Assembly (NCBI RefSeq): GCF_003143855.1
Contig: NZ_QFRK01000018.1
Coordinates: 62,001-126,000, forward strand
Direction: 5' to 3'
DNA from: Streptomyces sp. NWU339
GTDB lineage: Bacteria; Actinomycetota; Actinomycetes; Streptomycetales; Streptomycetaceae
DNA: 64,000 nt
The notes under the pieces are model-generated. The model saw only the letters and a list, made by a program, of their open reading frames with translations, did not search any database and was not told the origin of the DNA. Both the position numbers and the translations under genes were made by a program. Positions 1 through 10,358 of this stretch are shown one piece after another (the first letter of the stretch is position 1; every line of letters starts with the position of its first letter).

Positions 1-2046
1 CAGAACGCCAACAACTCGGTCCGCGTGAACGACGAGTTCATGAACGCGGTCCAGCAGGGCGGCCAGTTCGGTCTCCGGGCCAGGATGACCGGTGAGGTCA
101 TCGAGGAGGTCGACGCCAAGGCGCTCTTCCGCAAGATCGCCGAGGCCGCCTGGGCCTGCGCAGACCCGGGCATCCAGTACGACGACACGATCAACAACTG
201 GCACACCTGCCCCGAGTCCGGCCGGATCACCGCGTCGAACCCGTGCAGCGAGTACATGCACCTGGACAACACGTCCTGCAACCTGGCCTCGCTGAACCTG
301 ATGAAGTTCCTCAAGGACGACGGCAAGGGCACCCAGTCCTTCGAGACCGAGCGCTTCCAGAAGGTCGTCGAGCTGGTCATCACCGCGATGGACATCTCGA
401 TCTGCTTCGCGGACTTCCCGACCCGGAAGATCGGCGAGAACACGCGCGCGTTCCGTCAACTCGGCATCGGCTACGCCAACCTCGGCGCCCTGCTGATGGC
501 CACCGGTCACGCCTACGACTCGGACGGCGGCCGTGCCCTCGCGGGTGCGATCACCTCGCTGATGACCGGCACGGCCTACCGGCGTTCCGCGGAACTGGCC
601 GCGGTGGTCGGCCCGTACGACGGCTACGCCCGTAACGCCGACGCCCACAAGCGCGTCATGAAGCAGCACTTCGACGCCAACGGCGCGGCCGTGCGCATGG
701 ACGACCTGGACAGCCCGGTGTGGGCCGCCGCCACCGAGGCGTGGCAGGACGTGGTGCGCCTCGGCGACAAGAACGGCTTCCGCAACTCCCAGGCGTCCGT
801 GCTCGCCCCGACCGGCACCATCGGTCTGGCGATGTCCTGCGACACCACCGGTGTCGAACCCGACCTCGCCCTGGTCAAGTTCAAGAAGCTCGTCGGCGGC
901 GGTTCGATGCAGATCGTCAACGGCACCGTCCCGCAGGCCCTGCGCCGCCTGGGCTACCAGGAGGAGCAGATCGAGGCGATCGTCGCCCACATCGCCGACC
1001 ACGGCAATGTGATCGACGCCCCCGGTCTCAAGCACGAGCACTACGAGGTGTTCGACTGCGCCATGGGCGAGCGGGCCATCTCCCCCATGGGCCACGTCCG
1101 CATGATGGCCGCGATCCAGCCCTGGATCTCCGGCGCGATCTCCAAGACGGTCAACATGCCGGAGACGGCGACCGTCGAAGAGGTCGAGGAGATCTACTTC
1201 GAGGCCTGGAAGCTGGGCGTCAAGGCGCTCGCCATCTACCGCGACAACTGCAAGGTCGGTCAGCCCCTCTCCGCCAAGAAGAAGGACGAGAAGGCGGAGG
1301 TCACCGAGAAGGCCGAGGAGACGATCCGTGCCGCGGTCGAGAAGGTGGTCGAGTACCGCCCGGTCCGCAAGCGTCTTCCGAAGGGGCGTCCCGGCATCAC
1401 CACCTCCTTCACCGTCGGCGGCGCCGAGGGCTACATGACGGCCAATTCCTACCCGGACGACGGACTCGGCGAGGTCTTCCTGAAGATGTCCAAGCAGGGC
1501 TCGACCCTCGCGGGCATGATGGACGCCTTCTCCATCGCGGTCTCCGTCGGCCTCCAGTACGGCGTCCCGCTGGAGACGTACGTCTCGAAGTTCACCAACA
1601 TGCGTTTCGAGCCGGCCGGTATGACGGACGATCCGGACGTGCGGATGGCGCAGTCCATCGTCGACTACATCTTCCGCCGGCTGGCGCTGGACTTCCTGCC
1701 CTTCGAGACGCGCTCCGCGCTCGGCATCCACTCCGCCGAGGAGCGTCAGCGCCACCTCGAGACCGGCTCCTACGAGCAGTCCATCGACGATGCCGAGCTC
1801 GACGTCGAGGGCCTGGCCCAGTCCGCGCCGCGGGCCCAGGAGCTGAAGGCGGTCTCCATGCCGAAGGCCGAGGCCGAGGCGGCCAGGCCCGTCCCGCAGC
1901 AGGCGCACACCAGCGCCGAGCTGGTCGAGATGCAGCTGGGCATCCATGCCGACGCTCCGCTCTGCTTCTCCTGCGGCACGAAGATGCAGCGGGCCGGCTC
2001 CTGCTACATCTGCGAGGGCTGCGGCTCGACCAGCGGGTGCAGCTGA
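1..2046 (+). CDS. nrdJ: Vitamin B12-dependent (class II) ribonucleotide reductase, 3' part
   Basis: The frame is open from base 1, so this is the last 681 residues of a longer protein; the family is usually about 950-970 residues in Streptomyces. It reduces ribonucleoside diphosphates to deoxyribonucleotides with adenosylcobalamin as radical source. Visible marks are the radical-site loop NPCSE (near residue 81 of the fragment), the LAPTGTIG stretch, and a C-terminal zinc-ribbon-like tail with CFSCGTKM and CYICEGC, matching the C-terminal cysteines that deliver reducing power to the active site. Residues about 420-450 are a charged linker rich in Lys and Glu. It ends 60 bp before a perfect 42-bp palindrome. 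The 5' end and any cobalamin riboswitch lie outside the window. Identification is secure. Confidence 0.96.
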   Translation, partial: QNANNSVRVNDEFMNAVQQGGQFGLRARMTGEVIEEVDAKALFRKIAEAAWACADPGIQYDDTINNWHTCPESGRITASNPCSEYMHLDNTSCNLASLNLMKFLKDDGKGTQSFETERFQKVVELVITAMDISICFADFPTRKIGENTRAFRQLGIGYANLGALLMATGHAYDSDGGRALAGAITSLMTGTAYRRSAELAAVVGPYDGYARNADAHKRVMKQHFDANGAAVRMDDLDSPVWAAATEAWQDVVRLGDKNGFRNSQASVLAPTGTIGLAMSCDTTGVEPDLALVKFKKLVGGGSMQIVNGTVPQALRRLGYQEEQIEAIVAHIADHGNVIDAPGLKHEHYEVFDCAMGERAISPMGHVRMMAAIQPWISGAISKTVNMPETATVEEVEEIYFEAWKLGVKALAIYRDNCKVGQPLSAKKKDEKAEVTEKAEETIRAAVEKVVEYRPVRKRLPKGRPGITTSFTVGGAEGYMTANSYPDDGLGEVFLKMSKQGSTLAGMMDAFSIAVSVGLQYGVPLETYVSKFTNMRFEPAGMTDDPDVRMAQSIVDYIFRRLALDFLPFETRSALGIHSAEERQRHLETGSYEQSIDDAELDVEGLAQSAPRAQELKAVSMPKAEAEAARPVPQQAHTSAELVEMQLGIHADAPLCFSCGTKMQRAGSCYICEGCGSTSGCS

Positions 2047-2105
2047 GGCAGGGCCTGACACCGCCGGTACCGGTGCGTCCGGCCGGTGACTGAGCGGTGG
2101 AGAGC

Positions 2106-2147
2106 GAGGAGTGGGGCACCAGCCCATGGGCTGGTGCCCCACTCCTC
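2106..2147. terminator. Perfect 42-bp palindrome, bidirectional terminator
   Basis: Each arm is 21 nt (2106-2126 and 2127-2147) with exact complementarity and no spacer, followed by a short T-rich stretch on the + strand. It lies between nrdJ and the convergent TerD-like gene, where a bidirectional terminator is expected. Confidence 0.85.
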
Positions 2148-2203
2148 TGTCTTTTCTGCCGATGCTCGCCGAGCCCGGGCGGCCGAGCCGCTGAGGGTCC
2201 GGG

Positions 2204-2737
2204 TCACGCCCGGCGGATCGCCCCCATCGCGCGGGTGAACGTCACCGGGTCGTCCAGGAAGCCCTCGACGCCGGGGCGGAGGTCCCATGCGCCGGTGTCG
2301 TCCCGGGTGAACTCGGCGACGACGGCCGCCGTGGCCCCCGGGACACCGCCGAAGTCGTCCTCGGCCAGGACGGTGTACCCCTGGCGGATGCGCAGACCGG
2401 GGCGAGCCACGCCGGAGAAGGTCCGCCGCGTCTGATGCTGCTGGATGACGACGCCGACCACCACGCGCGCGTACCGCGCGTCGAGCCGGTTCAGTTCCAG
2501 CGTCATGACCTCGTCGAAGCCGAAGCCCAAGCCGTCCTTGCTGTCCCGGTTCAGCGTGATGGTGCCGTCGGGGGAGCGGCTGTCGAAGTGCACCACATAG
2601 GAGGGATCGCCGTGTGGATCGCTTGCCGGGTAGGGCGCGGCGACGAGATCAAGATCGGTGGACGGTTGTCCCGCGGGACTCGGGTCCCACCTCAGCGCGA
2701 TCTCGACCTTGTCGATGCCCTTGTTGACGCCGTTCAC
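2204..2737 (-). CDS. TerD-family protein
   Basis: A 177-residue TerD/TerZ-type protein. Family members bind calcium and are linked to tellurite and general stress responses; Streptomyces carry many paralogues whose substrate is unknown. The sequence fits the fold: WDPS near the N-terminus, a DLDL motif, HFDSRSPDG, GFGFDE, and the VVGVVIQQ beta strand. I chose the GTG at 2737 because a purine-rich AAGGGGAA lies a few bases upstream; the frame continues upstream to 2818 without family-like sequence. It is monocistronic and convergent with nrdJ. Its cellular role cannot be read from the neighbours. Confidence 0.87.
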   Translation of the reverse strand: MNGVNKGIDKVEIALRWDPSPAGQPSTDLDLVAAPYPASDPHGDPSYVVHFDSRSPDGTITLNRDSKDGLGFGFDEVMTLELNRLDARYARVVVGVVIQQHQTRRTFSGVARPGLRIRQGYTVLAEDDFGGVPGATAAVVAEFTRDDTGAWDLRPGVEGFLDDPVTFTRAMGAIRRA

Positions 2738-2895
2738 CCATTTCCCCTTCCCTGCGCGACCATCCTGCCCTTTCAGCCCAACTGCCGGGTGAATCCGGCA
2801 GGTTGTCCATCCTGTCATGCCCGGCCGGGTAAGTGCGGTGAAGCAGTCCGGACGAGGGTGACCGACGCCACGCTCCGCGGCCTTACGATGGCGCG

Positions 2896-3501
2896 GTGCT
2901 GGTCAAGTGGATTCGCTGCACCGTGGTGGACCGCCGGGGGTTCGAACGGGGACAGCGGAAGTGGGCGGGGCTTCTGGGGGAGCCGGGATTTCGTGGACAG
3001 GGCGGAGGGTGGAGCCGTGCACGGCAGGACGTGGCGCACATCTTCTCCTTCTGGGAGAGCCGTGCCTTCTACGACTCGTTCATGGCGCGTTCCCATGATC
3101 GGCTCGCCTCGGCTCAGGCGGGCACCTTCAAGGACGCCCAGGTCCGGCTCTTCGACCACCGCTTCGACGTGAAGACGGGCTTCGAACCGCGTTTCACGGA
3201 CGTGGACCTGCTGAGAGTGGCACTGTGCCGGGTCCACGAGGAGCGGGCGGAGCACTTCGTGCTGATGCACGAGAAGGTCTGGAACCCGGCGATGGCGGGC
3301 TCGCCCGGCATGGTCCGAGGTCTGTTCGGTGAGGCCCCCGGCAACGAGTTCCTGGTGCTGTCGATGTGGTGGTCGGCGGCCGAGCACGGCAAGTACCGCA
3401 CCGAGCGCGTGGAACGTCTCGCGCTGAGGGCGCAGACGGAGGCCGACATAGCGGCCCTGACGGGGGACGTCGTCGACATGGAGCCGGTCTGGACGGTCTG
3501 A
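2896..3501 (+). CDS. DUF4937/YdbC-like protein
   Basis: A 201-residue soluble protein. The first half (LVKWIRCTV, then IFSFWESRAFYDSFM) matches my memory of the small YdbC-type DUF4937 family, which has an antibiotic-biosynthesis-monooxygenase-like ferredoxin fold. The second half (residues about 105-200) contains VLSMWWSAAEHGKY, which looks like a second copy of the same fold, so the protein may be an internal dimer. No catalytic residues are evident. The start is GTG at 2896, matching the VLVKWIRC beginning; the ribosome site is weak. It is divergent from the TerD gene with about 158 bp between them. Function unknown. Confidence 0.72.
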   Translation: MLVKWIRCTVVDRRGFERGQRKWAGLLGEPGFRGQGGGWSRARQDVAHIFSFWESRAFYDSFMARSHDRLASAQAGTFKDAQVRLFDHRFDVKTGFEPRFTDVDLLRVALCRVHEERAEHFVLMHEKVWNPAMAGSPGMVRGLFGEAPGNEFLVLSMWWSAAEHGKYRTERVERLALRAQTEADIAALTGDVVDMEPVWTV

Positions 3502-3675
3502 CGACCACGCGCACCGAGAGCGCCGCCCCTTATGCGATGCATGTGAACCATGCGGCTTGTGTGCCCCGTGAGGTGCGGATCGCGGTGCTGTCCGTGGTGC
3601 AGGAAGTGTGTGACCTGTGCCGTATGGGGTGCGTACGGGTGCTCGGCCGGTCGTCGCCCGTTCTAGGGTTTCGGC

Positions 3676-4335
3676 ATGGCACGACCACGGCGCATCGTCC
3701 TTGTCCGGCACGGTGAATCAACGGGCAATGTTGACGACTCCGTTTATGAGCGCGAACCCGATCACGCACTGGCCCTCACCGAGCGGGGCCGGCGGCAGGC
3801 GGAGGAGACGGGTAAGCGGTTGCGTGACCTGTTCGGCCACGAGCGCGTCAGCGTGTACGTGTCTCCCTACCGCCGTACGCACCAGACGCTGAGCGCCTTC
3901 GGGCTCGACCCGGAGCTCATACGCGTGCGTGAGGAGCCGAGACTGCGCGAGCAGGACTGGGGGAACTGGCAGGACCAGAAGGACGTAGGCCTGCAGAAGG
4001 AACGCCGGGACGCGTACGGACACTTCTTCTACCGCTTCGCCCAGGGAGAGTCCGGCGCCGACGTCTACGACCGGGTCGACGGCTTCCTGGAGAGCCTCTT
4101 CCGCAGTTTCGATGCCCCCGACCATCCGCCGAACGTCCTCATCGTGACGCACGGTCTGGCCATGCGGCTGTTCTGCATGCGGTGGTTCCACTGGACCGTG
4201 GCGGAGTTCGAGTGCCTGTCGAACCCGGGGAACGCCGAGACGCGGATGCTCGTTCTGGGCGAGGACGGCAAGTACACGCTTGACCGGCCCTTCGAACGCT
4301 GGCGGGAGCCGGAACCGTATGGGATCACTGGATAG
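3676..4335 (+). CDS. Histidine phosphatase family protein (phosphoglycerate mutase-like)
   Basis: A 219-residue member of the branch-1 histidine phosphatase superfamily. The phosphate-accepting histidine is in LVRHGEST (residues about 9-16), the second catalytic histidine is in IVTHGLAMRLF (about 155), and the arginine and glutamate pocket is suggested by SPYRRTHQT and LREQDWGNWQ. Such proteins remove phosphate from sugars, nucleotides or proteins; the substrate here is not deducible. The ATG at 3676 follows TAGGG by about 9 nt. The stop is 12 bp before the ADP-ribosylglycohydrolase, so the two are probably cotranscribed. Confidence 0.9.
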   Translation: MARPRRIVLVRHGESTGNVDDSVYEREPDHALALTERGRRQAEETGKRLRDLFGHERVSVYVSPYRRTHQTLSAFGLDPELIRVREEPRLREQDWGNWQDQKDVGLQKERRDAYGHFFYRFAQGESGADVYDRVDGFLESLFRSFDAPDHPPNVLIVTHGLAMRLFCMRWFHWTVAEFECLSNPGNAETRMLVLGEDGKYTLDRPFERWREPEPYGITG

Positions 4336-4347
4336 AGTGGCAGGGCG

Positions 4348-5256
4348 ATGACCGCTGACTTCTCCTTCGCCGGGCGCCTGGACCGCGCCCTGGCCAGCCT
4401 GCGCGGCCTGTCGGTGGGGGACGCGCTGGGCTCGCAGTTCTTCGTTCCGGGGAACTATCCGCTGCTCATGCGCCGTGAGCTGCCCCCGGGCCGCTGGCAG
4501 TGGACGGACGACACGGAGATGGCCTGCTCGGTCGTCGCCGTCCTGGCCGCTCACCAGCGGATCGACCAGGAGGCCCTCGCGCAGTCCTTCGCCGGGCACC
4601 ACGACTTCGACCGAGGCTACGGGCCCGCGGTCGGCCGGCTGCTGCGGCTGGTCCGTGAGGGCGGCGACTGGCGGGAGCTCGCCGCCGGGCTCTTCGACGG
4701 TCAGGGTTCCTGGGGCAACGGGGCGGCGATGCGCATCGCACCGCTGGGTGCCTGGTACGCGGACGATCCGGAGCAGGCCGTCCACCAGGCCGAGATCTCG
4801 GCCTACCCCACCCACCAGCACCGTGAGGCCGTGGTCGGCGCGATGGCCGTCGCCGGGGCAGCCGCGCTCGCCGCCGCCCCCGGGGGGACGCCCGCTCCGG
4901 AAGCCCTGCTCGACGGGGTCGTCGCACTGGTGCCCAAGAGGAGCGCGGTCGGTGCGGGGCTGCGCCGGGCCCGGGACATGCTCGACTTCGGTGATGTGGC
5001 CACCGTCGCCGCCGTGCTCGGTTGCGGACGGCGTACGACGGCCCACGACACCGTGCCCTTCGCACTGTGGTCGGCCGCGCGGGCCCTGGGCGACTACGAG
5101 CAGGCGTTCTGGACGACGGCCCAGGCGGGCGGAGACGTGGACACGACGTGCGCCATCGTGGGCGGGGTGGTCGCGGCGGGGAAGGCCGGGGGGCCGCCTC
5201 CCGGGTGGATCGAGCGGGTCGAGGCGCTGCCGAGCTGGATGCCGGTGTCGCTCTAG
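4348..5256 (+). CDS. ADP-ribosylglycohydrolase family protein
   Basis: A 302-residue DraG-type hydrolase that would cleave ADP-ribose from proteins or small molecules. Metal-binding motifs are clear: GDALG near residue 24, WTDDTEMACS (about 51-60) giving the first dinuclear metal site, NGAAMRIAPLG (about 128), and GGDVDTTCAIVGG (about 260) giving the second aspartate cluster. Length is normal. It follows the histidine phosphatase by 12 bp, a pairing that suggests joint processing of a phosphorylated or ADP-ribosylated metabolite (inference). Partner ADP-ribosyltransferases are not seen nearby. Confidence 0.93.
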   Translation: MTADFSFAGRLDRALASLRGLSVGDALGSQFFVPGNYPLLMRRELPPGRWQWTDDTEMACSVVAVLAAHQRIDQEALAQSFAGHHDFDRGYGPAVGRLLRLVREGGDWRELAAGLFDGQGSWGNGAAMRIAPLGAWYADDPEQAVHQAEISAYPTHQHREAVVGAMAVAGAAALAAAPGGTPAPEALLDGVVALVPKRSAVGAGLRRARDMLDFGDVATVAAVLGCGRRTTAHDTVPFALWSAARALGDYEQAFWTTAQAGGDVDTTCAIVGGVVAAGKAGGPPPGWIERVEALPSWMPVSL

Positions 5257-5257
5257 C

Positions 5258-5292
5258 CGCCTGTCTGTCCGGAGTCGCCTGTCTGTCCGGAG
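5258..5292 (+). repeat. Two-copy 17-bp tandem repeat
   Basis: The 17-mer CGCCTGTCTGTCCGGAG occurs at 5258-5274 and again at 5276-5292 with a single T between. It begins immediately after the stop codon of the ADP-ribosylglycohydrolase and runs into a TetR remnant, as expected of a rearrangement scar or replication slippage. Confidence 0.85.
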
Positions 5293-5320
5293 CCGTCCGT
5301 CCGGCCGGCACGGCCTGACA

Positions 5321-5632
5321 GTGGAGGAACTCGTCGCGGCTGCCCTGCGATCGGTGGTTCACGAATGCGATTCCACGCAGGCCGAGCGGTTCCACGCCGT
5401 GTTCTTCGGAGCGGTGGTGGAGCAGGCCGTCGCGATGCTCCGAGAGGTGATCGAGCGTGGGATCGAGCGTGCGGAAGTGCGCCCGGACGCGGCACGCGGC
5501 TACGTCTTCGACCTCATTCCGACGATGACGGTGTGCCGGTTCACCATGTGCGGAAGCCAATGGCCGGACACGGATGTGGAAGAAATGATCGGCCGGCCGA
5601 TCGTTTTACTGCTGCGGCCGAGCGGCTCCTGA
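5321..5632 (+). pseudogene. TetR-family regulator C-terminal remnant
   Basis: About 103 codons from a possible GTG at 5321 encode only the ligand-binding C-terminal part of a TetR/AcrR regulator: AVVEQAVAMLREVIERGIER, VRPDAARGYVFDLIPTM, VEEMIGRPIVLLLRPSGS. The family is normally about 190-210 residues with an N-terminal helix-turn-helix, which is absent here. Upstream lie the stop of the preceding gene and a short tandem repeat. I read it as a truncated relic; a short expressed protein cannot be excluded but it could not bind DNA as a TetR. Confidence 0.7.
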
Positions 5633-5713
5633 GCCGGGTCGTCGTGGACCGTGACATCGTTCGGGGAACCTGGGTGTCGCGGGCCGTTCCGGTCGGCGTA
5701 CGCTAAGGGCGCC

Positions 5714-6415
5714 ATGCCGTACGAACCACCGACTCACACCGTCGAGCGCTCTCTCCGCGCCACGACCGGGGCGAAGATCGTCGCAGGTGTCGACGAGGTG
5801 GGGCGCGGCGCCTGGGCCGGTCCCGTCACCGTCTGCGCGGCGATCACCGGACTGCGTCGGCCCCCTGAAGGTCTCACCGACTCCAAGCTCCTCACCGTCA
5901 AGCGGCGCGCCGAACTCGACCGGACGCTGAGGAGTTGGGTGACGTCGTACGCCCTGGGCCACGCGTCCCACGAGGAGATCGATCAGCTGGGGATGACGGC
6001 CGCGCTGCGGCTGGCGGCGGTACGCGCGCTCGAGGCGCTGCCGGTCCGGCCCGACGCGGTGATACTCGACGGCAAGCACGACTATCTCGGGGCGCCCTGG
6101 CGGGTCCGAACCGTGATCAAGGGCGATCAGTCGTGCGTGGCGGTCGCGGCGGCCTCGGTGATCGCCAAGGTGCACCGCGACAAAATGATGGCCGAACTGG
6201 GTGCCGACCATGCAGACTTCGGTTTTGCGGACAACGCCGGGTATCCGTCACCCGTGCACAGGGCCGCGCTGGAGGTCCGGGGGCCCACCCCCTACCACCG
6301 GTTGTCGTGGGCGTATCTTGATGCGCTGCCCCAGTGGCGGCATCTCAAGAAGGTCCGCAGCTGGGCGGACGGAAGCGTTCCGGAGATCGAGGGTCAGCTC
6401 GGCTTCGACTTCTGA
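5714..6415 (+). CDS. rnhB: Ribonuclease HII
   Basis: A 233-residue RNase HII, which nicks RNA in RNA/DNA hybrids and initiates removal of misincorporated ribonucleotides. The acidic triad is visible: [14 protein letters not shown] (Asp-Glu, residues about 25-38), and ILDGKHDYL (Asp about 120). [22 protein letters not shown] is the other family signature. GYPSPVH and [15 protein letters not shown] are typical of the C-terminal half. The ATG at 5714 is preceded by TAAGGGC at a usable distance. It is followed after 68 bp by a proline-rich conserved gene on the same strand. Confidence 0.96.
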   Translation: MPYEPPTHTVERSLRATTGAKIVAGVDEVGRGAWAGPVTVCAAITGLRRPPEGLTDSKLLTVKRRAELDRTLRSWVTSYALGHASHEEIDQLGMTAALRLAAVRALEALPVRPDAVILDGKHDYLGAPWRVRTVIKGDQSCVAVAAASVIAKVHRDKMMAELGADHADFGFADNAGYPSPVHRAALEVRGPTPYHRLSWAYLDALPQWRHLKKVRSWADGSVPEIEGQLGFDF

Positions 6416-6483
6416 CGGTTCCGTTCGCACTCATGTGCCACCCGGTGGCGCGAGCCGTACCAACGTTTGATAAAAATCAGCCC

Positions 6484-7113
6484 ATGCCTCTCATTCCCGA
6501 GGAGCCTCAGATTCACGAGAGTGCCCAGGGTCCCCGCGCCACTCCGGCCAGCAGCCGTACCGCGCCGACCCCCCGCCCCGTACCCGGTCCCCGCCCTGTG
6601 GCTCCGCCGCGTCCCGGTCGTCCCGGCCCGGCCCGGCCGGCGCCCCCGGCGCAACGCACGCCGCGTGATGCCACTGCGGCGGCCAGACCCGCCCCTCCGA
6701 AGCCGGCCGCCGCTGCCGCGGACGGCACCCAGATCCAGCTCATTCCGGCCTCGGTCCAGGGGGCGCTCGACGCCGCCGAGGAAGCCGTGGACCTGCTGCT
6801 GGACTCGGGCCGTGCACCGGGCGACGTGCTGGTGATCACCACCGACGAGCCGCATCCGTGGGCCACCCACGAGTTGTCCTTCGGTGAAGCGTCCTACTGG
6901 GCCCTGCACGACGCCGGTGACGACGTCTTCCACACGGACGTCACCGGTGCGGAGCGTGCCGGGGCGCGGCCCGTCGTCGTGGTCGCCGTCAACGGCGGTC
7001 CCGAGTCGGTGACCGCGTCGGCCCTGTCCGTCGCCCACGCCAAGGCCACCGCTCTGCTGATCGTCTGCGGTGACCTGAAGCGGATCAACTCGGTGATGAA
7101 CGCGGGCGTCTGA
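6484..7113 (+). CDS. Conserved actinobacterial protein with Pro-rich N-terminus, function unknown
   Basis: A 209-residue protein. Residues 1-85 are low-complexity, rich in Pro, Ala and Arg, and probably disordered. Residues about 90-209 form a compact alpha/beta domain: LIPASVQGALDAAEEAVDLL, DVLVITTDEPHPWATHELSF, PVVVVAVNGG, ATALLIVCGDLKRINSV. The alternating hydrophobic strands look like a Rossmann-type or helicase-C-like fold, but there is no Walker motif and no catalytic site I recognise. It follows rnhB and precedes a bidirectional terminator. I cannot assign a function. Confidence 0.75.
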   Translation: MPLIPEEPQIHESAQGPRATPASSRTAPTPRPVPGPRPVAPPRPGRPGPARPAPPAQRTPRDATAAARPAPPKPAAAAADGTQIQLIPASVQGALDAAEEAVDLLLDSGRAPGDVLVITTDEPHPWATHELSFGEASYWALHDAGDDVFHTDVTGAERAGARPVVVVAVNGGPESVTASALSVAHAKATALLIVCGDLKRINSVMNAGV

Positions 7114-7121
7114 GCCGACGC

Positions 7122-7149
7122 CCTGGCGCCCGTCAGTGCGGGCGCCAGG
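7122..7149. terminator. Bidirectional hairpin terminator
   Basis: Eleven-bp perfect stem (7122-7132 with 7139-7149) and a 6-nt loop, lying between convergent genes ending at 7113 and 7178. Confidence 0.85.
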
Positions 7150-7177
7150 TCCCGGTTCCGGGGAGCACCGTCGGCCC

Positions 7178-7783
7178 TCAGCGTGCCGCCGCGCGGCGCA
7201 GGACCTCGGACGCGACACCGCCGGTGCGCGGTATCCGCGGCGGTGCCTCGGCCGTGGCGAACGGCTCCGGCGCCGAGTCGGCGGTGGGCCGGCGCCCGCC
7301 GCGCCCCTCACCGAGCACCTGCCAGCCGTCACGGGTCAGCGTGATGTACGCCCCGCAGCGCAGCCCGTGCAGCGTGCAGGCGTCCCGCAGCCCCCACATC
7401 CACGCGCCGTCCTCCTCCGTCCAACGCGCGTCGCCGTCACGGCAGTAGAGCAGTACGGCGGTACGCACCGGGGTACGGCGCCGCAGATCGTGCGGGATGA
7501 TCCGGCGCAGCTGGGACAGCAGCGCGTTACGGAACATCCAGCCGTCCGCCGGGGCGGGACGGCGGGTGAACGAAGCGCTCGCCCGCAGTCGGTCGTCCGG
7601 GTCGAGCACGGCGACGACCGCGGTCGTCGGCCCGGGACGATGCCGGGCGTGCAGACCGCTGACGACCTCACGCGGGTTGCGCAGCAGCGGAATTCCCGCG
7701 GCAGCCCACTCCGCGGGTTCGAGCACACGAGTGGCGGAGGTCGACAGTGATGCGGCCGAGGACGAAGCGAATCCGAAGGTCAC
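7178..7783 (-). CDS. Conserved hypothetical protein
   Basis: A 201-residue soluble protein that I do not recognise. The GTG start at 7783 is well supported by AAGGGAGG three bases upstream. Residues about 20-45 contain LEPAEWAAAGIPLLRNPREV; the middle has VAVLDPDDRLRASASF and the end WQVLGEGRGGRRP. Two cysteines sit in DACTLHGLRCGAY. There is no signal peptide or membrane span. It lies 224 bp downstream of the RecQ gene on the same strand, with a hairpin terminator between, so it likely has its own promoter. It looks like a narrowly conserved Streptomyces protein. Confidence 0.75.
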   Translation of the reverse strand: MTFGFASSSAASLSTSATRVLEPAEWAAAGIPLLRNPREVVSGLHARHRPGPTTAVVAVLDPDDRLRASASFTRRPAPADGWMFRNALLSQLRRIIPHDLRRRTPVRTAVLLYCRDGDARWTEEDGAWMWGLRDACTLHGLRCGAYITLTRDGWQVLGEGRGGRRPTADSAPEPFATAEAPPRIPRTGGVASEVLRRAAAR

Positions 7784-7970
7784 GGTCCTCCCTTCGGCTA
7801 CGCCCGGGCTGCGGGCGGGGGCGGATTTCGGGGAGCGCGCACGCAACAGAGCCCAACCTGATCGGCGGACGAACCGTGCGGGTGCGGACCTCGATTCTTC
7901 CCGTCGAACCTGGATGCGGCAACGAGCAATCACGCGGGGAGACCGGTATCTCATGATCAGCGGCTTATAT

Positions 7971-7994
7971 CCCTGCCCGGTGTGCCGGGCAGGG
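7971..7994 (-). terminator. Hairpin terminator of the RecQ gene
   Basis: Ten-bp perfect stem (7971-7980 with 7985-7994) with loop TGTG, 14 bp beyond the stop codon of the RecQ gene on the minus strand. Confidence 0.8.
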
Positions 7995-8007
7995 GCCCCG
8001 CGGAGCG

Positions 8008-10173
<2,166 letters not shown>

Positions 10174-10358
10174 GAGTCCCATACAACAGGACGGCAAGGA
10201 CAGTCGGGCGGCGGTGCGGGGCGGTGAGAGGGTGGCCTTGTGTGGTAATCGGGTCGCAGCGGAAGCGAAAGGGCAGGTCAGACGGGTGCGTGACGTGTCC
10301 CTGATGGAAGTTGTCCACAGGGCGAGCAGGGTTTCCCGATCCGCGAAACCTTCTTCTC

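Noticed and set aside
2940-2960. A GGGGGTTCGAACGG stretch suggesting a tRNA T-loop
   Set aside because: It is inside the DUF4937-like coding sequence and no cloverleaf can be built around it; no other tRNA was seen in the window.
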